A stretch of 64,000 nucleotides of DNA, from positions 20,142,991 to 20,206,990 of the forward strand of contig OZ022595.1 of the NCBI GenBank assembly GCA_963669155.1, in the 5' to 3' direction. Position numbers and translations under genes: made by a program. Positions 62,301-63,470 of the stretch are shown here, one piece after another (the first letter of the stretch is position 1; every line of letters starts with the position of its first letter). The DNA is from Arbacia lixula. Taxonomy: Eukaryota > Echinodermata > Echinoidea > Arbacioida > Arbaciidae. The notes under the pieces were generated by a model, which was not told where the DNA came from, searched no databases, and was given only the letters and a program-made list of their open reading frames with translations.

Positions 62301-63391
62301 CGCTATGTACCTCTTCACCAGGGGTGAGGGGTCACTTAAGACGACGCTAGACCTATTCAAACAAGCTGAGGTAAGGCCAGAAGAAGTCTTCAAGATATAT
62401 TGATGATTACCTCAAAGAAAACTTAAATTATCTAGTTTGTAACTCTTTACATGGGGTAAGGGATCACTCGCAATGACGCTAGGCCTGTTTGAACAAGGAA
62501 CGGTACATGAAAGGCCAGAAAGTCTTCAAGATATATTGATGATTACCTCAAAGAAAACTTAAATTATTTAGTTTGTAACTCTTTGCATGGGGTAAGGGAT
62601 CACTCGCAATGACGGTAGGCCTGTTCAAACAAGGAGAGGTACATTTAAGGCCAGAAAAAGTCTTCAAGATATATTGATGATTACCTCAACGAAAACTTAA
62701 GTTTGTAACTTTTCTTTCTGGGCGAGGGCTCCCTCACTGGACCTGTTCACACCAGATGAGGTCAGAATGATTTATTGACGATTACTCAAAGAAAACTGAA
62801 AAAAAAAGTTAGTTTATACCTCTTGAGTTGGGCGGGGAAAGTGTATGCTCAAGATGACACTCGTTCTATTCAATTCAATTCAATTCTTTATTCATTTAAC
62901 AAACAAGAATGAACAACTTTCATGAACAATGAATATAAGGCATCACCAGAAAGCGATTTTTAGACATTTGTAGACATTTAAATAACAGACTGAGAAACAA
63001 GGCTTTAATAATTGAATCTAAGATGTCTTTAGTTGATTTAATCATTTATTTGTCTCACTTTGTAATGTAGTACTATGCAGAAGAAGGCAACAAGCTCTTC
63101 AGTTCGGTCAGGGAGTTTGTAGACCAGATACCAGCTGAGGATACAAAGTCTTGATGATTGAATCTAAGATGGCTTTAGTTGATTTCATTGTTTATTTATC
63201 TCACTCTGTAGTACTATGCAGAGGAAGGCAACAAGCTCTTCAGATCGGTTAGGGAGTTTGTAGACCAGATCCCGGACTGCCAGCTAAGGAATGAGGTTTT
63301 GAACTACCTAGAGCAGATCCCGTCTCATTGCCAGCAGCTCACGTTTACCACCAAGTCCCCCTCAGCAGGCAAAGCCAGCACCTTCAACAAG
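9740..63391 (+). CDS. CTNNAL1: alpha-catulin (CTNNAL1) orthologue, partial gene, 14 exons plus one candidate microexon
   Basis: This entry spans the gene; the exons are listed separately. Joining the 15 segments gives 1947 nt (649 codons) with every junction in phase. The product aligns along its length with vertebrate alpha-catulin (about 734 residues as I recall), through blocks such as DFTDSAYTSHEHRERIL, SKIARENLDVF, NMSSMAYA and YLFTRGEG. Alpha-catulin is a vinculin/alpha-catenin family helical-bundle scaffold. From the literature it is cytoplasmic or membrane-associated, binds the Rho exchange factor Lbc and, in nematodes, links dystrobrevin to BK channels. The vertebrate N-terminal segment before ITTL and the C-terminal segment after the last exon are missing, so the gene runs off both ends or its first exon is unrecognised. 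Introns range from 286 bp to 27 kb. Several exon edges are tandemly amplified (see separate entries). Orthology is inferred from remembered alignments, not from a search. Confidence 0.93.
9930..11010 (+). repeat. decayed tandem copies of exon a end, donor and flanking intron
   Basis: The junction at 9929 (gcaggtgagcgagggggg, then aattaagtctgtacc and ccagacagaac) recurs in weaker form near 10080, 10480, 10640, 10810 and 10970. Recurrences read like gcttgcaggtgagac, cttacagatgagagag or gcttgcatgtgagagag, followed by aattaagt or ttacatccagatagaatg and preceded by acttaatgatgcaaa. Units are about 155 to 185 bp except where the AAT microsatellite intervenes. Confidence 0.7.
10247..10366. repeat. 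(AAT)n microsatellite
   Basis: About 30 near-perfect taa/ata/aat triplets lie in intron 1, with gataat interruptions at both ends. Confidence 0.95.
11016..11378. mobile_element. TTAA foldback MITE, family B, full copy
   Basis: It starts ttaaagggcatacactgtac and ends gtacagtatatgccctttaa, and the two arms of about 150 bp are inverted copies of each other almost throughout. Examples are gcttgctgaaagttatttgc against gcaaataactttcagcaagc. TTAA at both ends fits a piggyBac-like target duplication. Confidence 0.92.
11379..12555. other. intron, no recognised gene
   Basis: A (gaggg)n G-rich run lies at about 11688-11759. A minus-strand frame at 12111-12356 (81 codons) contains SPRSEPLERYKGSIQGSKE and has a more coding-like composition than its surroundings, but I recognise no family. 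Confidence 0.35.
12560..13520. repeat. compound minisatellite, two related unit types
   Basis: The first part has an approximately 180-bp higher-order unit, nearly identical in two copies (about 12640-12830 and 12830-13020). It contains ctctgagcagcactttttaa and taacagttcttttaaggac. The second part, from about 13130 on, has approximately 60-bp units built on cctaacagtccttttgagga and gtactgtgaaactcat. Confidence 0.82.
13521..16982. other. intron, unique sequence with old retroposon-like fragments
   Basis: No gene was seen. A segment at 14690-14760 (gtgtttcaccaagctgttcg) and one at 15003-15150 (taaccagggtggtcttttca) look like dispersed repeat fragments. A segment near 46385 has the related ttacccagggtagccccttc. 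The 66- to 88-codon minus frames here have no recognisable content. Confidence 0.4.
16983..17525. repeat. 28-bp minisatellite, about 19 copies
   Basis: The unit aggacatgagtccttttggc plus gctacatc repeats without gaps. Substitutions are rare: tgagtgctt in two adjacent units, ggtgctatatc once, and a variant ggcatgatttattt with gctacgtc in the last units. Variants cluster in neighbouring units, as expected from recent local duplication. Confidence 0.97.
17526..17929. other. intron, nothing recognised
   Basis: Unique sequence. A short stretch, cttctcatagcgtggtact, resembles the 76-bp repeat found after exon c. Confidence 0.4.
18309..18655. mobile_element. MITE fragment, family I copy 1
   Basis: It matches 57003-57391 through aataaatactattta, ccatgtggttg, cccacttatggggtga and atgggatggaatggaggtag. 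Its far inverted end is absent here, cut off where the Penelope-like element begins. Confidence 0.75.
18686..18743 (-). ncRNA. hammerhead-ribozyme-like motif of the Penelope-like element
   Basis: On the minus strand, order and pairing follow the hammerhead plan. An outer helix pairs gagt with actc and an inner helix tctc with gaga, together helix I. Then come the core cggatga, helix II (cggacag against ctgcccg, six pairs and one A-C mismatch, loop agcaca), the core gaaac and the cleavage-type triplet gtc. Helix III is minimal, as reported for ribozymes of Penelope-like elements. The core has G where the consensus CUGANGA has U, so activity is doubtful. Coordinates are from hand folding. Confidence 0.5.
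18953..21145 (-). CDS. Penelope-like reverse transcriptase with C-terminal GIY-YIG endonuclease
   Basis: The open frame ends at a TGA at 18953-18955. It stays open upstream past 20968 to the array junction, without a clear initiator ATG. I number residues from 20968 (671 residues onward). The Penelope-type block ILKADKGNATVIM is at 110-122 and FGQPKIHK at about 187-194. The catalytic aspartate of RT motif A is in FDVESLFTNVP at 256-266. GAAMGSPLSPIVANIYMEEF is at 320-339, and the YVDD active site at 357-360. A linker follows, then GIY-YIG with PGVYKIPC at 547-554, FYVGETGRSLRTRLKEH at 559-575 and a downstream WEKSAIVKH. RT copies the element RNA and GIY-YIG nicks the target in this family. 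It has no relation to the host gene, which runs on the opposite strand. No disruption is obvious in the two domains. Confidence 0.92.
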   Translation of the reverse strand: MSHTREQLHVVTQDIDSLQILLQGKLSQEDFKKIGAFNDEIYKKTFNRSRAKQLRKFSTLHPTREQPADTSAPARRKTVINLSDRSLSEDEQKVLQLGLNFAVAPKKIPFAEVIQQIEPNLRVLNKTTADSVRFQVSQVLSAAKPPRANISRDERAAIQGLRRDPSIHILKADKGNATVIMRQDEYDSKMESLLNTSTYTKLPRNPTAATERRINEKLLKLHREDIIPKPLYFKLRCSSSTCPVIFGQPKIHKPDTPLRPIVATRGSPTYDTARHLATILQPLVGNSSHHIANSKHFIEKLNAIQICPTDTLVSFDVESLFTNVPVSEACSIIRQRLEEDDALPERTAMSPEHIQDLLLTCLNSTSFQWRNSFYKQVEGAAMGSPLSPIVANIYMEEFETAALQASTLCPKLWVRYVDDIFVAWQHSRTDLQEFLYHLNHRHPSIKFTMEIEQDLSIPFLDVRITRTAEGKTSHQVYRKPTHTDRYLNFKSFHHPSVLQSVSSTLIRRAHDISDEEHLQQELQHIKTALTSINGYPPRKVKTSLPRPRTPAPPHLASVFLPYIGQASHKIQRILKNVNIQVRHRSSGKLHSKLFTHKDRKPPDTQPGVYKIPCECGQFYVGETGRSLRTRLKEHQTSFRRNEWEKSAIVKHAQQQNHRIDWSNAELITSIKHWHTRRVREAIEILQHDTVPQESGLVINDIWMPLLHHAHRQHHHAQRTRDDDLSESSGN
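21147..22153 (-). repeat. 304-bp tRNA-derived SINE in tandem, three units plus a partial
   Basis: The phrase attgaaaagactttctgggg recurs at 21147, 21451, 21755 and 22059, a period of exactly 304 bp with almost no differences. Each full unit holds a tRNA-like head on the minus strand (first one about 21265-21331) with B box ggttcgaatcc and an A-box-like tggttaagtcgc. A body of about 230 bp follows. The last unit stops after aatgaacgaaaaa. Head-to-tail SINE arrays of such identity suggest rolling or unequal-crossover amplification. Confidence 0.88.
22353..22729. other. intron, nothing recognised
   Basis: Unique sequence with a short (ga)n run at about 22525-22540. Confidence 0.4.
22730..22851. 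mobile_element. small foldback MITE, family C
   Basis: The ends ccaggggctctattcatgaa and ttcatgaatatggcccctgg are near-perfect inverted repeats. A decayed relative lies at about 33713-33825 (tgcccc with tacctaagtttagcaaac and tttcatgagtatatgg). Confidence 0.85.
22852..23600. other. intron, nothing recognised
   Basis: A+T-rich unique sequence. Confidence 0.4.
23601..23770. mobile_element. foldback MITE, family A copy 2
   Basis: The ends agtgccattctcattgggct and agcccaatgagaatgacact are the same family as 9184-9338. Flanking atg on both sides is consistent with a 3-bp target duplication. Confidence 0.88.
23925..24600. repeat. GA-rich polypurine stretch
   Basis: About 670 bp of GAGA/GAAA-type sequence, interrupted twice by similar blocks around gattgtgtctcgcagctga and gattatgtcttgcagctga (24589 and 24267). 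It is therefore partly a higher-order duplicate. Long Ser/Leu frames on the minus strand are composition artefacts. Confidence 0.85.
24925..25125 (-). mobile_element. solitary diverged copy of the tRNA-derived SINE
   Basis: It matches the 304-bp unit from aaagaaattt-aggcata to gacatggaaacaaatac at roughly 85%, including the tRNA-like head at about 25015-25082. It shows that the SINE also exists as dispersed single insertions. Confidence 0.82.
25126..26700. other. intron, homopolymer runs only
   Basis: A C-run lies at 25612-25629 and a T-run followed by a G-run at about 26446-26484. Nothing else was recognised. Confidence 0.4.
26705..26995. repeat. dispersed repeat, copy 1 (pair with 36600-36850)
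   Basis: Shared blocks in order are gtgaaccctggt, tgccatg-aactgca, ggcttaatt, tttgaagttcattca and agcctgt. Then come gtgctgct, ccgagtggaaaaacgccag and a cgggctca-taaa ending. No ends or coding content were identified. Confidence 0.7.
27248..27403. mobile_element. small inverted-repeat element, family G copy 1
   Basis: It begins acagtgaaacctg and ends aggtttgactgta, with internal agtggccac in both orientations and tatagacaggt. Relatives lie at 43556-43661 and as a fragment at about 34660-34690. Confidence 0.75.
27404..27993. other. intron, nothing recognised
   Basis: A+T-rich sequence; short minus-strand frames without recognisable motifs. Confidence 0.4.
27994..28143. mobile_element. small element with iterated cgttattccgaa inverted ends
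   Basis: cgttattccgaaggttcgtt at the left and aacgaaccttcggaataacg-like sequence at the right are inverted copies. The 12-mer cgttattccgaa is iterated at each end. Confidence 0.75.
28144..28768. other. intron, nothing recognised
   Basis: T-rich sequence with cttcttc stretches; no coding signal. Confidence 0.4.
28769..28975. mobile_element. MITE, family H copy 1
   Basis: The ends tagcctggtttacaggctgt and agaggcta are imperfect inverted repeats, together with ggacattt and aaatgtc. A relative at 57536-57723 shares agactagt, gattagtcta and cagccagaccca. Confidence 0.72.
29268..30165. repeat. 78-bp minisatellite, about 11 units
   Basis: The unit is built on tatggtgttgggctagatgt, gggctagaatcattgacat and agcatgtttttcctccttac, then tgagaaa. 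Central units (29640-29890) are spaced 77 to 78 bp apart and nearly identical; the left edge is diverged. Confidence 0.92.
30285..30720. repeat. G-rich degenerate repeat, about 4 units
   Basis: catcaatgctctgattagga followed by gttggggtggtagaagggg and long G runs recurs at about 30285, 30423, 30534 and 30646. The G-rich arms could form quadruplexes. Confidence 0.8.
30721..31572. other. intron, nothing recognised
   Basis: A 76-codon frame (31104-31334, +) in slightly richer sequence has no recognisable domain. Confidence 0.35.
31573..32087. mobile_element. TTAA MITE, family E copy 1
   Basis: TTAA ends flank inverted arms with aacatgaaagaaacat near the left and atctttctttcatgtttctg near the right. 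aagaaagttgggat also mirrors cataactttctta. The interior has cacctcgcacatgacct-like sequence shared with 58624-59076. Confidence 0.85.
32249..32777. mobile_element. TTAA MITE, family F copy 1
   Basis: It starts ttaaagacagcccgtccctt and ends aaaagggacggacaatcttt plus aa. It is 529 bp and about 95% identical to 38916-39442 along its whole length, including interior sequence. Confidence 0.95.
32774..33115. mobile_element. TTAA MITE related to family F, abutting copy 1
   Basis: It shares the TTAA at 32774-32777 with the preceding element. It begins ttaaagtactgtagctagtc and ends ataaaagggacaggccatct plus ttaa, terminal inverted repeats of family F type with a different interior. Confidence 0.78.
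33116..35593. other. intron, degraded element fragments and homopolymers
   Basis: A decayed family C copy lies at about 33713-33825, a family G fragment at about 34600-34690, and C/A homopolymer runs at about 34910-34925 and 35332-35374. The 150-codon frame at 33126-33578 (+) shows no domain. Confidence 0.45.
35594..35755. mobile_element. short foldback MITE, family D copy 1
   Basis: ctgggccctgttgcataaaa at one end and ttttatgcaatggacccag at the other. Internal accattgatggta motifs appear in both orientations. Confidence 0.9.
35765..36175. repeat. about 130-bp repeat, three units
   Basis: Units share agtactagcaagggctggta, ggattctgg, agcatatgagagagatagtc and gctttatatttccacctt. They begin near 35795, 35940 and 36065. 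Confidence 0.87.
36600..36850. repeat. dispersed repeat, copy 2
   Basis: Copy of 26705-26995; see that entry for shared blocks. It starts ttaacccattgcgcatgg, resembling a TTAA-type end. Confidence 0.7.
37223..37398 (+). CDS. CTNNAL1: alpha-catulin exon b
   Basis: The acceptor is ccaatcag and the donor gtgagt. The exon is 176 nt, takes one base from the previous exon and ends in phase 0. It reads GSNIAKLTDVTYDAAGQ, then RAARGLLSAITRVLLLADK and IVIKQISQSRNR. This matches the human segment with LLLADRVVIKQI and SRNK, part of the N-terminal helical bundle. The last 97 nt or so, together with the donor, are repeated three more times downstream at a 150-bp period. Reading through the donor meets a stop at 37429-37431. 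Confidence 0.92.
37399..37865 (+). repeat. 150-bp array duplicating exon b 3' end and donor, with telomere-like linker
   Basis: The genuine junction at 37398 is followed by three more copies, with ggtgcgagc-type landmarks at 37302, 37452, 37602 and 37752, exactly 150 bp apart. Each copy holds about 97 nt of exon, the donor gtgagt (gcgagt in the last) and intron ending cctagggtttagggttaggg. Copies differ by only a few substitutions. The last one shows more (gttgggagc, ctactgttag). Confidence 0.95.
37866..38545. other. intron, nothing recognised
   Basis: Unique sequence; a short fragment of family C type lies near 37955-37985 (aaggtttcgtgaatatagcc). Confidence 0.4.
38546..38687. mobile_element. 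family D MITE copy 2, diverged
   Basis: gcctgttgcat at the left, tatgcaacctggccc at the right, with taacttaccatcagtgg and ccatcaatggtaagtta inverted. Confidence 0.8.
38916..39442. mobile_element. TTAA MITE, family F copy 2
   Basis: Full-length partner of 32249-32777 in the same orientation, 527 bp with TTAA on both sides. The high identity implies recent transposition. Confidence 0.95.
39632..39794. mobile_element. family D MITE copy 3
   Basis: ctgggccccgttgcataaaa at the left and ttttatgcaacagggccctg at the right, with taccattaatggtaac inside. Confidence 0.9.
40094..40740 (+). repeat. about 650-bp polypyrimidine tract ending at the exon c acceptor
   Basis: TTC/CTC-rich with few purines, then CCCCTT-type repeats from 40480 onward, terminating in tccccctacag. 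Long frames on both strands are artefacts of composition. It is far longer than any functional polypyrimidine tract needs to be. Confidence 0.95.
40742..40861 (+). CDS. CTNNAL1: alpha-catulin exon c
   Basis: The exon is 120 nt, exactly 40 codons, phase 0 to 0, with acceptor cctacag and donor gtatgt. It reads VSHSLERIERTRSFTEFVQCF, then SQFGREMVELAHMTGDRQM. Human alpha-catulin has ERLEKVNSFQEFVQIFSQFG and EMVEFAHLSGDRQ here. The acceptor sits at the very end of an approximately 650-bp almost pure pyrimidine tract. A 76-bp tandem repeat starts within 30 nt after the donor. Confidence 0.92.
40875..41335 (+). repeat. 76-bp minisatellite starting just after exon c donor
   Basis: agaagcccattgacttagta recurs at 40899, 40975, 41051, 41127 and 41203 (76 bp apart), with a decayed sixth unit. 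Units include ctcttagtaccaagc and ctatagtactgagagggtta, which are mutually inverted and could form a hairpin. Similar single units occur elsewhere (about 14120, 17680, 55085), so the source is a dispersed repeat rather than the exon. Confidence 0.92.
41336..41690. other. intron, nothing recognised
   Basis: Unique A+T-rich sequence. Confidence 0.4.
41695..42567 (+). repeat. about 870-bp CT microsatellite ending at exon d acceptor
   Basis: Almost uninterrupted (CT)n/(CTCCCT)n with purines nearly absent. It includes partial higher-order duplication, for example around ctctctccctcactccctct at about 41944 and 42292. The 381-codon frame through it is an artefact. Confidence 0.97.
42569..42658 (+). 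CDS. CTNNAL1: alpha-catulin exon d
   Basis: The exon is 90 nt, 30 codons, phase 0 to 0, with acceptor ctcctcag and donor gtatgt. It reads DLKDERARAKMAATRTTLEK, then STTMLLTSCK, matching human NDLKDEKKKAKMAAARAVLE and MMLLTASK. It follows directly on an approximately 870-bp CT-rich tract that supplies the polypyrimidine tract. Long Ser/Leu/Pro reading frames run through that tract into the exon in the same frame, but these are simple-sequence artefacts. Confidence 0.91.
42945..43139 (+). CDS. CTNNAL1: alpha-catulin exon e
   Basis: The exon is 195 nt, 65 codons, phase 0 to 0, with acceptor catcatcag and donor gtaagt. It opens with TCLRHPECEPAKKARDSVF and continues RKALSSVDDIIYDKYDNKR, ending IMQELH. 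Human has TCLRHPNCESAHKNKEGVF. The second half (YDKYDNKR through SWPNMHS) is poorly conserved, as in the human stretch around VTDCKPNGE. It is separated from exon d by only 286 nt, the shortest intron in the window. Confidence 0.9.
43140..44146. other. intron with element G and AC/TA microsatellites
   Basis: Holds the family G element at 43556-43661 and (ca)n/(ta)n-rich sequence at about 43905-44075. The remainder is unique. Confidence 0.6.
43556..43661. mobile_element. small inverted-repeat element, family G copy 2
   Basis: tacagaaaacctgtacagaa at the left and agcaggtttcactgta at the right. Central agaccac and gtggtct motifs are inverted. Confidence 0.75.
44147..44350 (+). CDS. CTNNAL1: alpha-catulin exon f
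   Basis: The exon is 204 nt, 68 codons, phase 0 to 0, with acceptor cctgctgtag and donor gtcagt, a weaker donor than the rest. It contains DFTDSAYTSHEHRERIL, a 17-residue run identical to the human protein as remembered and the strongest single identifier of the gene. It continues LCDRAKTNLLALNEHGRTM, matching the region of human STQARMELQQL. Confidence 0.95.
44640..45190. repeat. degenerate repeat of about 110 bp, five units
   Basis: Blocks resembling gtgaaagtttccccaaggat, ttactt-gaagttgcgagtga, tatcccaatattgatttaac and atctccaatccag recur five times with 75 to 80% similarity. Confidence 0.78.
45437..45785. repeat. 47-bp minisatellite, about 7 units
   Basis: The unit is cctcattttaaagggagaca followed by ctcacagtatatatcttgta and atgaatg. 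A short, partial unit near 45717 breaks the period. Confidence 0.95.
45786..46541. other. intron, nothing recognised
   Basis: A possible retroposon-like fragment near 46370-46500 (acccagggtagccccttc). No coding signal. Confidence 0.4.
46542..46733. mobile_element. TTAA MITE, family B, deleted copy
   Basis: It carries the right arm of family B (atggtcaaaatgtttgg-type centre, gggcaaataactttcagcaa, gccttcccagtacagtatat) with TTAA at both ends. Most of the opposite arm is missing. Confidence 0.85.
46734..47660. other. intron, A/T-runs only
   Basis: Repeated tagtacgattt-type motifs at 46850-46920 and A/T homopolymers; no gene recognised. Confidence 0.4.
47668..47990 (+). repeat. (GT)n then pyrimidine-rich tract upstream of exon g
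   Basis: About 25 GT dinucleotides at 47668-47718 are followed by CT-rich sequence with pure (CT)n at 47838-47884. Further short ctatatacctatat-type repeats at 48020-48230 lead to the exon g acceptor. Confidence 0.95.
48254..48340 (+). CDS. CTNNAL1: alpha-catulin exon g
   Basis: The exon is 87 nt, 29 codons, phase 0 to 0, with acceptor ccacctgcag and donor gtatgt. It reads DKHPSDRQEDELEVLVVKM, then VKSISDLKKQ. This fits the human segment with AEELELSILKISHSLNELKK. It is preceded by GT, CT and TAYC simple repeats. Confidence 0.86.
48470..48945 (+). repeat. CT microsatellite tract leading to exon h acceptor
   Basis: A C-run, two pure (CT)n runs (48493-48534, 48788-48835) and mixed TCTC/TTTC sequence fill most of the 606-bp intron between exons g and h. 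Confidence 0.95.
48947..49105 (+). CDS. CTNNAL1: alpha-catulin exon h
   Basis: The exon is 159 nt, 53 codons, phase 0 to 0, with acceptor cccttacag and donor gtgtgt. It reads LQHTALDHASEIFKVGEDHT, then MLHRMKEAASLGQVDVVQQL and SVRFHDYADQIRE. The human counterpart is the segment with ELHSTATQLAADLL and LEALAEYACKLSEQKEQLVE. The last 110 nt or so plus about 85 nt of G-rich intron are repeated downstream about five and a half times. Reading through the donor ends at a stop at 49187-49189. Confidence 0.9.
49106..50240 (+). repeat. about 195-bp array duplicating exon h 3' part, donor and G-rich intron
   Basis: gataaaggaagctgcttcac landmarks lie at 49214, 49409, 49607, 49801 and 49998, with a decayed unit at about 50165. 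Each unit carries the equivalent of 48995-49105 (exon 3' part), a donor (gtgtgt or gtaggt) and about 85 nt rich in GGGG. Copies begin cattctacacag-tc, an acceptor-like context, but in the wrong phase: tc-atg-ata reads tca-tga from a phase 0 donor. They are therefore not ready alternative exons. Confidence 0.95.
50283..50465 (+). repeat. CT microsatellite upstream of exon i
   Basis: A pure (CT)n run of over 50 nt, then cctctctctctctcttcctc repeats. Confidence 0.95.
50569..50661 (+). CDS. CTNNAL1: alpha-catulin exon i
   Basis: The exon is 93 nt, 31 codons, phase 0 to 0, with acceptor cctgtag and donor gtaaac. It reads VCRLLGHVSSLPPLTITCD, then HAESSIATLDSQ. Human has TCRLLRHISGTEPLEITCIH and AEETFQVTGQQ. 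A long (CT)n tract lies about 110 nt upstream. Confidence 0.92.
50662..51467. other. intron, nothing recognised
   Basis: Unique sequence, though ctccctgatt/tctgatgga-type phrases recur weakly near 50805-50910. Confidence 0.4.
51468..51618 (+). CDS. CTNNAL1: alpha-catulin exon j
   Basis: The exon is 151 nt, enters in phase 0 and leaves one base over. The acceptor is cctctag and the donor gtaagg, after gacaa. It reads MTGAAITLAMNHNSKIAREN, then LDVFNDAWECQVNDLSLLVK and EVHDCCFGKT. Human has SKIAKENLDVFCEAWESQIS and LLREINDVFEG. The last 20 or so nt and the donor are the first unit of a 14-unit, 133-bp tandem array. Use of any later donor, or none, would run into the stop at 51708-51710. Confidence 0.93.
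51597..53460 (+). repeat. 133-bp array duplicating exon j end and donor, 14 units
   Basis: The junction gcaagacaa-gtaagg occurs at 51618 and then thirteen more times, each about 133 bp on, to about 53349. The unit holds about 25 nt of exon end (cacgactgctgcttcggcaa), the donor and intron through agctgggatgtagaagggtg and tgaaagaatgaaggggttg. The first six units are almost identical. Later units share variants (ttcgtctattcatc, gattgctgctttggc) in a block pattern: the series 52686-52951 is repeated at 53084-53349. That indicates duplication of multi-unit blocks. Confidence 0.97.
53461..53711. other. intron, nothing recognised
   Basis: Unique sequence up to the exon k acceptor. Confidence 0.4.
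53712..53749 (+). CDS. CTNNAL1: alpha-catulin exon k (38 nt)
   Basis: This short exon has acceptor tctttccag and donor gtaagc. With the carried base from exon j it reads NNKQVYLSLPRPG, which matches human EKYGYLSLPKP. The phases fit exactly: one base in, ending in phase 0. It is too short to appear as an open reading frame on its own and was found by phase and homology. Confidence 0.88.
54253..54647. mobile_element. inverted-repeat element, family L
   Basis: gtgattccacagggttgggg at the left and ccccaacccaatggaatgac at the right are terminal inverted repeats of about 27 bp. The interior of about 340 bp has no coding potential. Confidence 0.82.
55272..55280 (+). CDS. CTNNAL1: candidate 9-nt alpha-catulin microexon
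   Basis: The sequence gatgacgtt is bounded by an acceptor (gcacttttag) and a strong donor (gtaagt). It would add DDV in phase 0 between exon k (phase 0 end) and exon l (phase 0 start). Human alpha-catulin has a variable charged linker at this point, so an in-frame three-residue insertion is harmless. The gene also reads correctly without it, so this is a candidate only, likely optional if real. Confidence 0.4.
55281..57002. other. intron, one MITE end
   Basis: A family D fragment at 55677-55730 (cagggccctgttgcataaaa and ccattaatggtaactctgcc) lacks its other end. An AT-rich (ttattatta)n stretch lies near 56108-56145. Nothing else was recognised. Confidence 0.5.
57003..57391. mobile_element. 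MITE, family I copy 2 (complete)
   Basis: The left end tactaataaatactattta, with ccatgtggttg, mirrors the right end caaccacatgg with tactattttctaaccggta and tttcttagta. It is uninterrupted, so it gives the ground state of the fragment at 18309-18655. Confidence 0.82.
57536..57723. mobile_element. MITE, family H copy 2
   Basis: tagtctggctttcaggctgt at the left and ggctat at the right. Interior agactagtcc, gattagtctat and cagccagacccac are shared with 28769-28975. Confidence 0.72.
57724..58623. other. intron, dispersed-repeat fragment
   Basis: 58345-58440 (tctattcaattcttcattca and ttcatgaacaatgaatataa) is matched at about 62868-62955, so a dispersed retroposon tail is likely. The rest is unique. 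Confidence 0.5.
58624..59076. mobile_element. TTAA MITE, family E copy 2 (complete)
   Basis: It starts ttaaagggatagtccaccat and ends ggtggattttccctttaa. The inner arms are inverted (aaaatccgtcgaagga-caag against ctttgacggattttcg). 453 bp. Confidence 0.92.
59565..59830. repeat. tandem doublet of about 127 bp
   Basis: gcttgatgatgtcctgc-tgt, aaaatctgtgagaattaaaa and ttaaaggtcagaggtagaag each occur twice in the same order (59579 and 59707 starts). Confidence 0.9.
59831..60792. other. intron, (TA)n only
   Basis: (TA)n at 60027-60049; A+T-rich sequence otherwise, plus a gggccctgttttataaagaa fragment at 60356 of a MITE-like end. Confidence 0.45.
60793..60843 (+). CDS. CTNNAL1: alpha-catulin exon l (51 nt)
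   Basis: The exon has acceptor ctcccccag and donor gtatgg, 51 nt, 17 codons, phase 0 to 0. It reads KHGTTVKAAKPVKLDAQ, a basic linker. Human has the lysine-rich linker NANLKSLKPDKPDSE just before EQAKIAKLGL. The match is by position, composition and phase rather than strict identity. Confidence 0.82.
60844..62166. other. intron, nothing recognised
   Basis: A+T-rich unique sequence with short random frames. Confidence 0.4.
62167..62370 (+). CDS. CTNNAL1: alpha-catulin exon m
   Basis: The exon is 204 nt, 68 codons, phase 0 to 0, with acceptor cttttcag and donor gtaagg. It reads EQAKIAKVGLEVKLLTSEVD, then TEKWEDQTDDIVKRAKNMSS, MAYAMYLFTRGEGSLKTT and LDLFKQAE. It is nearly co-linear with human EQAKIAKLGL, IEKWEDQENEIV, NMSSMAYSLYLFTRGEG and PLKTTQDL. 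This is the most conserved C-terminal block of the family. Degenerate copies of the last 60 nt and the donor follow in the intron. Read-through ends at the stop at 62401-62403. Confidence 0.95.
62371..62860 (+). repeat. about 137-bp array duplicating exon m 3' end and its intron flank
   Basis: caagatatattgatgattac lies at 62391, 62527 and 62665, with a decayed unit near 62770 and a remnant at 62830. Copies include ggggtaagggatcactcgca, atgacgctaggcctgtttga and acaagg, diverged versions of the last 60 nt of exon m. The genuine donor gtaagg corresponds to less donor-like ggtacat in the copies. Confidence 0.88.
63071..63154 (+). pseudogene. partial upstream duplicate of exon n (acceptor and 5' half)
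   Basis: An acceptor-like aatgtag is followed by 63 nt nearly identical to the start of exon n (YYAEEGNKLFSSVREFVDQIP). Then comes unrelated sequence and an in-frame stop at 63152-63154. Flanking intron motifs such as tgaatctaagatg also occur on both sides, so an approximately 140-bp tandem duplication produced it. There is no donor before the true exon. If spliced in, it would truncate the protein. Confidence 0.8.
63212..63391 (+). CDS. CTNNAL1: alpha-catulin exon n (last exon in window)
   Basis: The exon is 180 nt, 60 codons, phase 0 to 0, with acceptor ctctgtag and donor gtatgc. It reads YYAEEGNKLFRSVREFVDQ, then IPDCQLRNEVLNYLEQIPSH and CQQLTFTTKSPSAGKASTF. Human has FAAEGLKLTSSVQAFSKQL and LIPLCHQLQTVTKTSLQNK. 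It ends inside the protein, so at least one more coding exon lies beyond the window. Confidence 0.92.
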
Positions 63392-63470
63392 GTATGCAGA
63401 AGAATCATGCAAATGTCTTAGGGTGCATTTATAAGATTCAATTTCTTGCTAGTAGTTCAGTTCAATTCAA

